From: Tubulanus polymorphus
Taxonomy: Eukaryota > Nemertea > Palaeonemertea > Tubulaniformes > Tubulanidae
DNA length: 60,000 nucleotides
Assembly: GCF_964204645.1 (NCBI RefSeq)
Contig: NC_134026.1
Location: 14,722,450 to 14,782,449, forward strand
Direction: 5' to 3'
The notes beneath the pieces were generated by a model that ran no database searches, was not told the origin of the DNA, and saw only the letters and a list, made by a program, of their open reading frames with translations. Position 1 is the first letter of the stretch, and every line of letters starts with the position of its first letter. The translations under genes were made by a program, and so were the position numbers. Below are positions 9,781 through 21,700 of this stretch, one piece after another.

Positions 9781-10188
9781 AGTAATAGGGGTAATGGGCT
9801 TTCAAGCTAAAGGTTTAATGATCGAGCCCATTAAAAAACAAAATATTAAAAGTAATTAAAAAACTATAATATATTTTCATAACCGTGTGCATTTCAGTTG
9901 AATAATAGAATAATTATTATCATTTGAATATATTTGATTATTTGAATTTGTGTATTGTAATTAAATCAATTGGTCGCGGAGCGGAGCGGTGGCGAAGCGG
10001 AGCGACCAATTGATTTAATACAATATGCTTTTTATATTATTGATATCTTAGAATAAATATTTAGTTTTGATATAAAATACACGTGGTTATGAAAATATAT
10101 TATAGTTTTTTAATTACTTTTAATATTTTGTTTTTTAATGGGCTCGACCGTTCGACCTTTGGCCTGAAAGCCCATTACCCCTATTACT
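9781..10188. repeat. Fold-back terminal repeat: ~108-bp inverted arms around a second, GC-cored palindrome
   Basis: The outer arms are 9781-9890 (AGTAATAGGGGTAATGGGCT on plus) and 10081-10188 (the same on minus), differing by a few bases, mainly around 9806-9822. Inside lies a second palindrome: TTAAATCAATTGGTCGC (9961-9977) and its complement (about 10001-10018). The two flank a GC-rich loop built of GAGCGG/GAAGCG units, which stands out in otherwise AT-rich DNA. The 10188 end beginning AGT suits a Polinton terminus, making this the right terminal repeat with a second inverted copy inside. It could instead be an independent small fold-back element. No clear target duplication was found. Confidence 0.7.
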
Positions 10189-10540
10189 GATATCATTGAA
10201 AATATAAAAGGAAATCTAATTTTGAAATATATATGAAACTGATTTTAAAATTTTACAGGGTTCGTGTAGCAGCACTACACTTCAAGGAAAATGGTAGCAG
10301 AAAACAAGCTAAGATTAAGTTTGGTAAACCCTGCTACACTTTATCTTTTAAGTAGGCATTTTACAAGTAGCATCATTCCAATTTAACATAGTCTAACATA
10401 AAATCTAATGGGTAGTGGGTAGTCATTATGTATTTTATTCAAAGCTTTCTACCGGAAGATACAGAAAACTGAACTTTTCTATAAATAAAATTCGTGGATT
10501 TTATTGATTTTCAATATTCCTGTATTCATATTTTATACAG
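10189..10540. other. Non-coding stretch right of the Polinton end
   Basis: Base composition returns toward balance. I see no reading frame of interest. The last part reads as intron, with a pyrimidine-rich tract and TATACAG just before 10541. Confidence 0.4.
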
Positions 10541-10758
10541 ATGACGTACTTCGGGAAGTATTCGAGACGGCTAAGAGGGTTCCTAGTACGTTGGAGGCCG
10601 ATGATCTATATGTGCCACCATCATTGAGTGCGGGTCGAGATAGAATCTCCAAAGAAGATGCCATTAGGCAGCATTCAAGCCGATTCAAAAGTACTGAAAA
10701 AGTTGCATGCCGTCCCAGAAGCTCTCCCTTCAAATTCAAACAAAACTTGTCGAAATAA
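10541..10758 (+). CDS. Terminal exon of an unidentified host gene
   Basis: An AG acceptor (TTTTATACAG) precedes an open stretch reading DDVLREVFETAKRVP, then LEADDLYVPPSLSAGRDRI, ending in a basic tail PFKFKQNLSK and TAA. The amino-acid make-up is protein-like and unlike the AT-rich element to the left. No upstream exon is visible because the Polinton lies directly left, so the insertion may sit in the last intron, or the earlier exons may lie beyond the window. I do not recognise the family. The following ~700 bp look like 3' untranslated sequence or intergenic DNA. Confidence 0.45.
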
Positions 10759-11541
10759 GAGAAAGAAGATATACTGATTGATGTACATGTAAAACTTGAT
10801 ACAATGATTTATTAGCCCACTTGATATATTTTGTATTTGTACTTTATTACCATTACCAGACTGTAAGAGTGTATACATGATAGTGTGATTGACCGCATGA
10901 GTGTTTGATGAAGGCGTATGGCTGTATTTGTATATAGATGTGTTTGTGTGAATCAGTGTGTGCTGGAGGATTAGAAACCTTTATTAGTCTTTTTTGGCTT
11001 CATTTTAATGAATATTTCATATTTCGTATATCTCTGTTACGTTGTAATTTATTGTTGAAATTAAAAACCAGAGCCTCGCTACAGTTATTACTTTGGACAA
11101 CCTCACTAAGAAACCTTGTAGGCTAAAAAGAAATAATACCTTGTTTCTGATAAGCCTGGGTCCAGTTTCACAAAAGACTTTTAAGCCTAAAACGGTTAAC
11201 TTTGAATTGTTGTCCTCTTTGAAAACATGATGTAACCAATGGCAATTACACAAAAAATTTGAGTTTAACTTTTTTGTGAAACCGAGCCCTGGTAATTGTT
11301 GATATATTATTTGATATTTGATCCTTTCCACAGTACAAACTGCTAGGTCTGTTATTGTTAGCATGATCATGATTTGAAGAAGTATTTTTCAGGGTTGATA
11401 GAAATAGAAATGATAAACAAGGTATCAAATTTTTAAGCCTTACCATTGACTGAGTGTTGAGTAACAAAGAGTCAAAAGTCCAAATTCTCATTCTTATAGG
11501 CAGTAGAATAGTATTTTATTGATATAATGACATCGTTTCAA
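10759..11541. other. Non-coding; probable 3' untranslated and intergenic sequence
   Basis: No supported gene on either strand. It contains a short GTGTGTTTGTGTG-like simple stretch near 10940. It separates the plus-strand exon from the convergent minus-strand P2X7-domain gene. Confidence 0.4.
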
Positions 11542-12560
11542 TTAGTCCAAAATAGGGAGACGAAACCCTCTGTAGTTGGAGTTCTCCTCATCTGCCTCCG
11601 GAAAGTGAGCGCGAATACAAGATACAACACACGATGGAATGATGACACGGTTATTTTTTCCACAGAAAGCCCAACACCATCGAACGAACTGTCTATACGA
11701 AATATGGCGATATTTTGCATGAAGCGGCCTATCGAATGATTTGTTATTGTCAGAATTTCTTGCATTTATATCCGTACTTCGTTCTCTTCATGACAACATA
11801 CACATTCTGCTTCAGTGTGGAGAATCTGACAGTGTTTACATTGGCTCCTGGAAAATAAGAGAATAGGAGCCTGTTCTAACTTGGCTTCTTACTAGACATA
11901 AAAGACATGTCAAAAGATTTGACAGCACTAGCAGTAAACAATTGACAACAGATTCAATTTAGATCGATGGATGGCACTAGCTCAGCTGAAATTCAAATGT
12001 CAAGCCGACACACAGGACACATCCCGATTATAATCCCTAAATTTCAAGACATAAACATTGCCATCGAAGCTTCTAAAAGCAATCAAAATATTAAAAATTG
12101 ATTTATAGAACTTTTTATCGATGTGAGAACATTGAAAAAAAATACGAACGTTGAGAAATTCAGATGATGAATATTTCTATGCCGCGGCCTACCACGTGGC
12201 GCCGGTGTAGGTAAAATTGTATTATTTAAGCGAATTCCATAGCTGACGATTCTTTGATCAAAAATTATAAATTTTAGAAAGCGTAGCAATGAGTTGGACA
12301 TAAAATCTTACCACTTGTCTACATTGTCTAATTCTAAACGCCAAAATGCGATCTGGACGAACCTCTGGTCTTTCGCTTTCATCACTTTCGTCATCGTCAG
12401 GTTCGTATAAATGCGGTGGCATTTGACCAGCAATAGCTCCAATCGGTATTTCTTCGTCTTCTCCGTCTTCTAGCTCGAAAGCACCGGTGAAATCCTCCCA
12501 GGAATCAGTATTTTCCGAGTCGGAGTGTGTACTACGGCGTTCTTCATTATCCGCCTTTGT
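11542..12560 (-). pseudogene. P2X7-type intracellular (ballast) domain gene, probably damaged
   Basis: Minus strand. The upstream exon (about 12560-12312) is acidic: SENTDSWEDFTGAFELEDGE and GQMPPHLYEPDDDESDESE, ending at a GTAAG donor. The next exon (from 11847 after TTTTCCAG) gives CQCKHCQILHTEAECVCC and later RHISYRQFVRWCWAFCGK, IIPSCVVSCIRAHFPEADEE and NYRGFRLPILD before the stop. The CxC-x2-C/CC cluster and the YRQFVRWCW-G-K-IPSC block are the signature of the cytoplasmic domain of P2X7 receptors. In invertebrates this domain is often found alone in multi-copy genes. The segment between the CC motif and YRQF is much shorter than usual. It also changes frame at the TAA that follows EVRI (near 11765), and the two exons do not join in a compatible phase. 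I read it as a decayed or partly mis-joined gene. Confidence 0.65.
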
Positions 12561-13439
12561 TTTAGAAACAGTTCACGACGTGAGGTCACATCAGGTGATA
12601 ACCAACAACACCGCGTGGCTGATCAAAGCAAACTTCGTATTATTTTTAAACTGCCCTGAATCACAACAATTTGTACTAAAAGTTATTTTTAGCGTTTGGA
12701 TATGAAATATAGGTTTACGGTTTATATTGTTATGATAAAACATATAAATTACAAATTCTATCAAACAGAAAACACAGCGCTCATCTTCTGCTGCGACGAT
12801 TATTCAGCCTGTTATCATTATTACCAAACGTGAACGCGCCAAGCAGCGTTACAGCATCACCATATAGTAGTCTGTATGAGCGCATGTGTTTGTGTGTGCA
12901 ACAGTCTAATGTATGTTTAGCACTCCCGCGCACGTGGAGGCCGTGTGTAGTGAACGTTCGCTTCAAGCTCAATCAACACAATCACCGGGTATTAAAATGA
13001 AACAATACCTAAATGGCGATATGTGTAATAATCATATTCTCACCAGCAATGAGCATTTAAAATTCGCATATATAAGGCACCTAGTCCAATGAAACGTTCG
13101 CCATTAATGGCTTTCCCATAATTTTTTAAGTAGCGCCGGAATTCCCCGTATATCCCCATCACATTCGCTTGTAGAGACGATGCCCCCCCCCCCCCAATCG
13201 AGGTCATTGCAATTTTATACGCGAGAGCCAAGAATTTCCCCGCCAAAAACAGTTTTTCTTCGAATTTAATCTAAGTTGACCATGTCATCGACGGAGGTTC
13301 GCCATGTCTTCAATCGCATCGATTATACGTCGTTTAACCCGAGAACCAATGAAAAAATGCTCACATCAAAAACGTACCGCGATTTTACATGAATTGGCAA
13401 AATGCCCACCTCATACCGCTGACAAAGGTAAACCAAAAA
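12561..13439. other. Non-coding stretch with a C13 homopolymer
   Basis: No gene supported. It holds a run of 13 C at 13183-13195 and short frames without protein character. The segment ends where AT-rich Polinton-derived sequence starts on the plus strand. Confidence 0.4.
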
Positions 13440-13594
13440 ACATACACGATTAACAGAAACTAAAACTAAGAATATAAGATTAAATAATGATTCTAAAATA
13501 AATACATCAGAAAACATTAAAACTGATAATATTCAACATGATATAATTGAAAGTAATAATAATATATCACATGAAAATGCTAAATTAGCTATAA

Positions 13595-13680
<86 letters not shown>

Positions 13681-14800
13681 TTTAGATTTTAATTTTTATA
13701 TGATATAAATGGAAGGAGAAGGTATGGAAGGCGTAGAAGATTTTTGGAATGGATACTTACGACGAACCTGGTATGACTAATGAACAACCACCTGATTTTA
13801 CTGACACAAGTTTTAGCAACGTTAATGAAACAGCATATAATTCTAATTTAGAAGGCCCGGATTCTTATAATCTAGAGGGTTTTAAAAGAAACAATAAATC
13901 AAGAATCGATCCTGAAAATGATAATCTAGATTTAGTAAAAAAAAGACTAAGAACATAATGAATCAATTCATCATTTTAAACCTATATTTGAAAGATCAGG
14001 ATATAATATAAATGATATAGGTACTTATTGCCACATTTGAAATCTTTAGATGGCGAATATTATTATCATTTGAAAGATGATTACTAAATTAATATTTCTT
14101 ACAAAAATCAAAATAAAATATTAGTAGCAGCAACTTGAGTAATTTAGAACCATCTAGAATTAAAGGAATAATTGGTAATGATGTTATTACTGATGTTACA
14201 AAACATAAATAAAAGAGTATTTAAACAAAGAATTTGTGAATTATTTGAAATGGTTAATAATAATTTAGATAGAACCAGTATCAACTTCTTAATGGAATAT
14301 AACTTCTAAAACTAATAAACCTGAATCAAATAACGTTCCAATTGAAAAACTTTTACCAAATGGATTACTTGATGCGCCCGATCAAGAAATAGAAGCTTTA
14401 AATAAACAATTTTCTGATAAAACAATTAGAGAAGTTAAAGGTATAAGAAATGAAGCTGATACAATTGCCACAATAAAATGATTGGCGATTATGAAATTAA
14501 AACTTTAGAAGATGAATTATCAAAAAATGAAGAATTAAAACATTTAAAGTTAGATAAATGTAGATAGAGATAATAAAGTTATTGAAGAAATTGAATTAAA
14601 GAAAAAGAAATGTGAGTTTGGGAAAAGAAATTGATGATTTAAATTAATTTCTAGAAGTGCAGAAAGAAGAAAAATATATACTATTAAAATCAGAAGCTAA
14701 TAATTTTAAATGATTAAAATTTATTATTAAAGATTCATTAATAAAACCAAATTCTTAATTATCATTAAAAGATGGAATAAAATTAGTATTTAAGTTATAA
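13440..14800 (+). pseudogene. Third Polinton copy, decayed fragment (tail of the 469-codon gene plus the coiled-coil gene)
   Basis: This plus-strand sequence matches two adjacent genes of copy A in the same relative order. Positions 13455-13595 correspond to the Lys/Asn-rich C-terminal part of the 469-codon protein (LNNDSKI-, IQHDII- and SHEN-type words) up to its membrane tail, where a TA array starts. From 13709 the frame begins MEGEGMEGVEDF. It continues with NNKSRIDPENDNLDL, then in shifting frames with VPIEKLLPNGLLDA and KPNS-LSLKDGIKLVFKL, matching the 483-aa protein up to its first hydrophobic segment. Many stops and frameshifts are present. It ends abruptly at about 14800. Confidence 0.82.
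13597..13674. repeat. (TA)n microsatellite inside the Polinton relic
   Basis: About 78 bp of pure TA. It replaces the codons for the C-terminal membrane segment of the 469-codon gene. It therefore expanded after or during decay of the insertion. Confidence 0.95.
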
Positions 14801-15627
14801 GATGATCTCGCTTTACAAGTTCCCACAAGTCAGAAGCCCTTTGCAGCATCTAAGTAGGCTATAGACAAAACATTGTATCCATTGCATATGCCTGTGGATG
14901 ACAGTAGCTAGTGAGTCATTGGGAAAACCCATTTCCACGTATTGATCTACTGCTGCTCATAATAGTTCGTGGCTCCTCTTCGCGGAATACTTTATCTCTT
15001 CATATGTGGTTTTTAAATTACCTAGATAAACTTTTCTTTTTTGGAAAATATTTTGAAAGGCAGGTCGATTTTCCTGGAAAAAATTATTCCTGAAATTGGT
15101 CCGGTCTGGTGTATGAACCAATTAAGTTGTTTGACAAGCGCAGCTTCGCCCCTCGAAATGTCGATGACGACGTCAGATATAAACAATGACATTACCAAGA
15201 GCGCAATGCAAATAGACAAATAAGAAACAAGAAAATTAATTTTAATGAATTATAAATTGCTAATCGGGATCGTTCTCATGAAACCGGCATACCCGGCCCT
15301 AATATTTTCTAAAACATTTGAATACTGAAATTATATGTTTACACATTTCTACAATGATCGCTTGTGGCCACCGAAAATTTTTAAGCCAGGCCCTACACAG
15401 ATTTTAGATAGTTTCGTCATTCCACCAGCATCCATATGACAGGGCCTTACTTTTATATCAGACTTCCGCATCGTGTATGCATCCGCCATTTAACCGAATA
15501 ATCCGATTTAGTTATCATTTCTATTTGTGCCTGCCGCTTCTGATGTCATACAACCATTACTATTACAATGCGTCTTCTCATGATATTCAATGCAATATGA
15601 TATTTTGACGTTCATTATATACTATAA
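14801..15627. other. No gene seen
   Basis: After the Polinton fragment ends, composition becomes balanced. Only short frames without protein character are present on either strand. No splice-flanked exon stands out. Confidence 0.4.
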
Positions 15628-15944
<317 letters not shown>

Positions 15945-16183
15945 GTTAACCATTCAGCGTCATTTTACAAATCACAACCGTAAATCGCTATGCAAAACGT
16001 CACAGGGTTATGTGTACACATAAAAACTATTTGGCAAAACATTATTGACGAAGATGTAGAATGTCTTCCTGCATCCGACGATGAATAAATTTCTTCGGAG
16101 GTATATTTGGTGTATATCAGATGTGAACTATTTCTTATATTTTTTTCATAATTTTTGAAGTGGAGACCGGTGTCGGCAACCAC

Positions 16184-16949
16184 GCACGTACCTACCAGTA
16201 CTGCAGACCTAACAGACCATAGCAGTCAATCACAACGACTGAATGACAGCAAGCGATTAACACGCATACTCGCGCGCTCTCCAAAACCTCACAGAAAAAA
16301 AAAAAATCAAAATTGCGTGTATCCTACCGAGAAGAGGCCGCCAGTATAAACCAGCGACTAGAATCTTTTACTAAATCGAACAATTATCAATTTTACAGAC
16401 ATCGTGTAACCAAGGATGAACTATACGACAACAAACACGTAAAAAAGACTGTATCTACAAAGTAGCGTTAACTGGGAAAGCAGCACTGAATCCACCCTCT
16501 TCTAGGAGATTCTCAACTACTCGACGTATGGACAACGCTGGATCTACCCATAAACTAAAATCGCTGTTGCTACAATTACTTGGATAAATCATCTCTCGGA
16601 CTAATCAACGAACTTTTGGATTTTAATTTCTGAACTGTGATACTACTTCAACTGGACTGATACTACTTCAACTGGACTGTGTTTTCTGTGCATACTTTGG
16701 TTTGATATCTACTCTTTTCACTTGCGTATATATGTACATACTATCTTCATTCTATCCTATATACAATCTCTCTATTCAATATTTCACTTTTATTCTTTAC
16801 TCTATTTACTTTATAAACTCTACTCACCATTCATCTCAAACAATTGATTCCTAATTAAACCACTTATCACTAATTACCCATTCACCTGCCACATACCTAA
16901 TTTGCCTTCTCATTTATTTGACACCTCCTCACTCTGTGAGTCGAGAGTC
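16184..16949. other. Sequence upstream of the LINE; partly its untranslated leader
   Basis: No gene seen. It includes a ~22-bp direct duplication (CTGATACTACTTCAACTGGA twice, 16637-16679). From about 16700 the composition turns C/A/T-rich and continues into the LINE coding region, so the LINE's 5' end may lie in this interval. Confidence 0.35.
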
Positions 16950-18425
16950 GGTGAAATAATCATAATTAAACCTAGTGTTTATTATTAGTGCGTGTTAATT
17001 AATTATCGTCTGCACCTTTGTTATGGTCTCCGCTCAAAACAAACTCAACCACCTTAGAGCTCGAATTTTAAACAATCACCAATATAACAATACAGACTTA
17101 AACCTAACTTCACTTCTCAACGATCAGGATCCAAATCTATCTCTAAATCTAAATAGTTCACCTTACTACGACCTTTAACCTTTGAATCTATCCTATTAAT
17201 GATTCCAACTTCAATATCCTTAACTGGAACTGTAATGGTATTCTAGGCAAACTAAACGAACTTCAAAATCTCCTAAATATACTTAAAACCAAAAAAGAAA
17301 TACTTTTCGATGCAATAGCCATACAAGAGACTAAACTAAACTCCACAACCGAATCACTAATAAATCTTCAAAACTACAACTTCATATCAGATTGCACAGA
17401 TTCCCATGGAGGTGGTATAGGACTATTCCTTTCAAAAAACTTTCAGGATAAAGAATGCACACTCATTAACAAACCGACAACAGACCAAAATACACACATT
17501 CAATGGAAATTCATCAAAATATGGAAACAAAATGAAAAACACAAACAAAAAATAATAGGAATTGTCTACAAACCCCCAGCATCAAATACACTTAACTTTC
17601 TTCAGGCTTTTGAAAATGAAATTGCTAAATTAAAATCCGAACTCAGAAGTACTTATTTGTGGTGACTTTAACATCGATATTATCAAATCAACTCAAAATC
17701 CACAAAGTTCCCGATTTTTTGAAATTATGACCACAAACTCATTGACTCATCTTACCACTTTACCAACTAGGGTAACTCATCGAAGTGCCACTCTAATAGA
17801 CAATATATTCACCAATTCACACAACAACTATCACTCGGGTATCTTAACTACACCACTCTCGGATCATTTTCTCACATTCGCTTGCAGTCTCTCCAAAAAA
17901 CAAACAAATAATAGCAAGACTTTCAACACAAAACAAATAATCAACGAACAAGGAATGAAAAACATTTGTGAAAAACTAAGAACAACTAATTTCCAAGCAC
18001 TCCTTCACGATGATGACACCCCAATTAACGATGCCTTTGAATCGTTCTCTTCGACTATTAATCATATTATTGGATCTGAAACAATAACCAAGAAATTCAA
18101 ACACAATAAATATAAGACACCCAAAAAACCTTGGATTACGAAAGGTATAATTCAATCAATATACAACAAAGACAAAAAATATAAACATTTACTCTCGATA
18201 AAAAACCCTACTCTTCAAATAGTTGAATAGAATAACTATAAAATCTATAAAAATAAACTTAACTCTATTATCAGAGCAGCAAAAAACAGCACTATCAAAA
18301 ATCTTTCGAATCTGCAAATGGTAACATCAAAAACACATGGAAAATCTTACAAGAAATAATCAACAAAACAAACAACAAGCAAGACATCACGCACTGATTC
18401 AAAATCAATAACACTGATACAGACT
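16950..18425 (+). mobile_element. LINE (CR1/Jockey-like) 5' half: leader, endonuclease, linker; then interrupted
   Basis: From 17210 the plus strand reads NILNWNCNGILGKLNELQN, DAIAIQETKLNS and DSHGGGIGLFLSKNF. Then come IIGIVYKPPASN and a weak match to the CGDFNID motif near 17660 after a frameshift, followed by TTLPTRVTHRSATLIDNIF and SDHFLTFACSL. These are the successive motifs of an apurinic-type endonuclease of a non-LTR retrotransposon. At least one frameshift lies near 17655. The linker (NKYKTPKKPWITKGIIQSIY) leads toward the RT domain, then the element stops at about 18425, where CATCGTTTTTACCCGTCAAA iterons begin. The second half resumes at 29031. CR1/Jockey placement is approximate. 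Confidence 0.8.
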
Positions 18426-18637
18426 CATCGTTTTTACCCGTCAAAATCATCGTTTTTACTCGTCAAAATCATCGTTTTTACCCGTCAAACATATTGTTTT
18501 TACCCGTCAAACACGTCGATTTTACCCGTCAAAATCATCGTTTTTACCCGTCAAACACGTCGATTTTACCCGTCAAAATCATCGTTTTTACCCGTCAAAT
18601 TACGCATCAAACCACGTATTTGGATGAGTATTTGGAC
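18426..18637 (+). repeat. Left end: about eight tandem iterons plus 58-bp inverted repeat
   Basis: There are eight or so units of the form (C)ATCGTTTTTACCCGTCAAA, some with ACTCGTC or GTCGATTTTACCC variants, spaced about 19-21 bp. The last unit runs into TTACGCATCAAACCACGTAT and TTGGATGAGTATTTGGAC. The final 58 bp match the right end exactly in inverse orientation. Iterons at transposon ends usually bind the transposase; that role is inferred. Confidence 0.85.
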
Positions 18638-18738
18638 CAGGTTTTGCACGGTGGCGCATAATTAGACAGGCAACCAGTCTATTGTTTTAGCATACGGCGC
18701 GCTTTTTATGTTCGGACCGCTCCAGCCGACCAGCCGAC

Positions 18739-21700
18739 ATGGACGTAATATTAGAGGAAATCGGGTTGAAACATTTAGTTCCCAAGTTCACTATTGAAAA
18801 AGTAAGGATGCTGCACACTTGAAATTTGCAATACGGGATACCAAATCCGTAATTAGTTGAAGCCGCAGCTTAAGAGATCACGTAACCGCTCACACAAATG
18901 CAAATTCAAATTAAATTTTATGGCGCAAATGTATGGGGTTTTGAATTTGGTGGTTTAAATTTAATGATAATGATGAAATCAAAATGATTTCAAAGATGAT
19001 CTATAAACAATAACTACTTTAATTAATCTAATTAAAGAAAGTTTGCATATAGGCCTAGGCCTAGTTCTAATTAGCATTTGTTGGTGGTTATACTTAGTTA
19101 TCAGAATATACTTATAATAGAGTCTAGAGAGAGTGGTTTGGCCTCCCCAAATCAGTTTTTCATTCTATCAAATTTACTCTCGATTTCACCATTTTGGGTT
19201 ATTTCTAGTTTCAAACGGAACCCTATCTTGGAATGTCATATGATATATTACCTCTTATCATATGTTTTATACTTCAAATGGTATTTACTATATTGCTATT
19301 GACATTGTACTTCTGGAGGATGATATCCTCCAAAAGCTGTGAATTAAAATACCGTCGCGCAAAAGGTAAGTAGTAAGGTTAATTTGCATAAATTTAGGAA
19401 AGTAGAATAGATTATCTCGTGATTTGTCATGTAGGCCTATATGGTTATTTAAGTTTTCACCTTTTTTCACTGTAGCAGGTACGGATGTGACGTCTGAACG
19501 TAAACGGTTATTTTCATCGAGTACTACTCAGAACCAAAGAAAAGGGAAAAAGGAAGAAGTGATTCTGCATGTGTTCTGTTTCGCTGAAAAAGATACGGTG
19601 TTGAATTTGTTGCACATTAAAAGAATCGAGCCAAGGGTAAATCAATCCTTTGGGGAATAAGGAACAGATAGTAATATCGCAGGCACTTGAACTGGCTTTG
19701 ACCTTGTTGGTGTAAATGAAATTTTTCTGTAATCTATGACAATAAATCCACCAGTTATGCCATAATTTACCCAATTTACCCATGATGAAACCGTTTTAGC
19801 CATGATCCAATGCGTGCCCCTAGTTACCCATATTATAGGCCTATAACATATTTGCTAGTGAATCATTAGATTTCTCCATTATCAAAGCCCATATTCAAGT
19901 GCCCGTGGTAAGGTAAAATGGATTGAATTGAATGAATTAGGCCAAAGTAATAAGTCAGTCGAATTTAATCGTTCGTACCATATTACTTCAGCCAAGTGAA
20001 CTTCACTGTTTGTGGATATTGTTTTCCTGCTACAGTCTACACTCTGTATCAAATATCTTGATAAACACTCATCTATCGGAAAACGTTATTCAGGGACACA
20101 AAATGATAGGATAATTTGCTTTAATTTTCAATCAAACATAAACCTCATTATTCATTTCAGGAATCATGGGTTGGCCATAAATCGGCCACAATTGATTTGA
20201 TATCAATGGGCTTAGGTAAAAAGGTGTTACCTTTTTCCAAAACCGATACTATGCCCATGATTCGGCAGCAAATTATTGCTGAATATCAAGGACTCGATGA
20301 ATGTGGAGGTTTCGAGTTTGCAACCCTAGACCAATCAACAAAAATGCTCGAAATCTTAACTGTACCCTCGACCATGACGGCTGGTCAATTGAAGATTGTA
20401 TCGGGACGTAGTCGTTTGTACGTTCGACCAATCCAGAAGGATATTTCTCGGAAGGTAAAATTATGGTATCTACTGTGTCAATATTGCAGTCTAAATGATT
20501 TGGATTAGCTTTAAACTGCCATGGGTGCAATCTATGTGTTTTATCATCAGCAAATACAGTTAACAAAATGAAAAACCAGCCTTGGGTCTTGAAATTACAT
20601 CGGTGTATTGCAGTTTGACCACATTACAGAAAAAGTATTCGCACAAAACTTCTGGCTTCTATCTCTCCAACCAGCGTTTAGGGGTGGTGATCTGGTTTGC
20701 TAGCCTCGTAGTTATATTGGTCCGATACTATCGTATATATATATATATATAACACTTCTACATACTAATGAACAGCTTTTTAATATGCATTTTGTAGCAT
20801 AACTCGAAAGGTGAAGAAGATGAGTACAGTAGTTGTATCGTTTGTGGTCGTTCTATCAAGATGTCAGGAACTCAGGAAACATTCAATGAATTGTTCATCA
20901 GGGTACGTATTGTGTGCCGGTGTCTAAGAAATACGAAAAACGCCACCTACTCACGCCTATATATCATTGCGGGAGGTTGTTGGGTCCAAATTTTTTTAAT
21001 ACACACGTGTTTCCTTTTGAAAGATTACTGGCATGATATGTGGTGACTTGATTTCACTGACAGCTCCTAAGTCAATGGTTGATAATCAATTTTGTATGTG
21101 AACTATTTTATATTTGACAGGTTGGATGATGACTTTTCAGACGATGGTGATTTCCTTCCCCCCAGAAAAAGGTGTGTTAGCAATCTCATGTTTCGTTAAA
21201 TTGTATGAACTAGTGGAAAACCCGTGGAAACCACAAAGTGGTTTTTAGCCCACTTAGGACTTAAATCCCAGCGGGCTATTACATCCACTTTTCGTTTGTC
21301 CGTAGACGTAATCCAGTTATTTTGTGAAGTTTTGAAGATGCTTCAATGGATTGTCTTGATAATTGGTTTATACATGTATCTACCCTAGATACATCTTCTG
21401 CCCAAATATTGGCCCGATCAGACTCAAGATGGCCGACTTGCAGCCATTGTTGTGTGCCAAAATCAGCACTTATTACACATTTTTGAAGTTTTTAAGGCAA
21501 ATTTTGAAGATTTTGACAAATTATTTTGATATCAAATATATATTAATGTAGTCCCTCAAAATGGCCCCAATTGCAGTTTCATAATCAACACCAGGGGGTG
21601 TTGCATTTAGAAATTATTGATATCCATTAGTCAAAAATCTCTGCCTATGCGTGGTGTCCCTGAACCACTAGTTTGCTTTCTTAAACTTCATAAATAATTT

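Larger units (their letters stand above)
1..10188 (-). mobile_element. Polinton/Maverick-type element, copy A (left end outside window)
   Basis: A block of minus-strand genes separated by only 1-30 bp, far more AT-rich than the DNA to its right. It includes a protein-primed family B DNA polymerase, a penton-like protein and the first codons of a major capsid protein. That set defines Polintons (Mavericks), virus-like transposons also discussed as adintoviruses. The order from right to left is polB, a small conserved protein, minor capsid, a 113-aa unknown, small membrane proteins, a 469-codon conserved protein, a 483-aa coiled-coil membrane protein and the major capsid start. The right border is placed at 10188, where a sequence starting AGTAATAGGGG on the minus strand begins an inverted repeat; Polinton ends often begin with AG. 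The copy is damaged in at least three genes but polB is open throughout. Confidence 0.88.

Noticed and set aside
18426-18600. CRISPR array from the regular ~20-bp CATCGTTTTTACCCGTCAAA repeats
   Set aside because: No distinct spacers; the same units occur inverted at the other end of a transposon, so they are terminal iterons.
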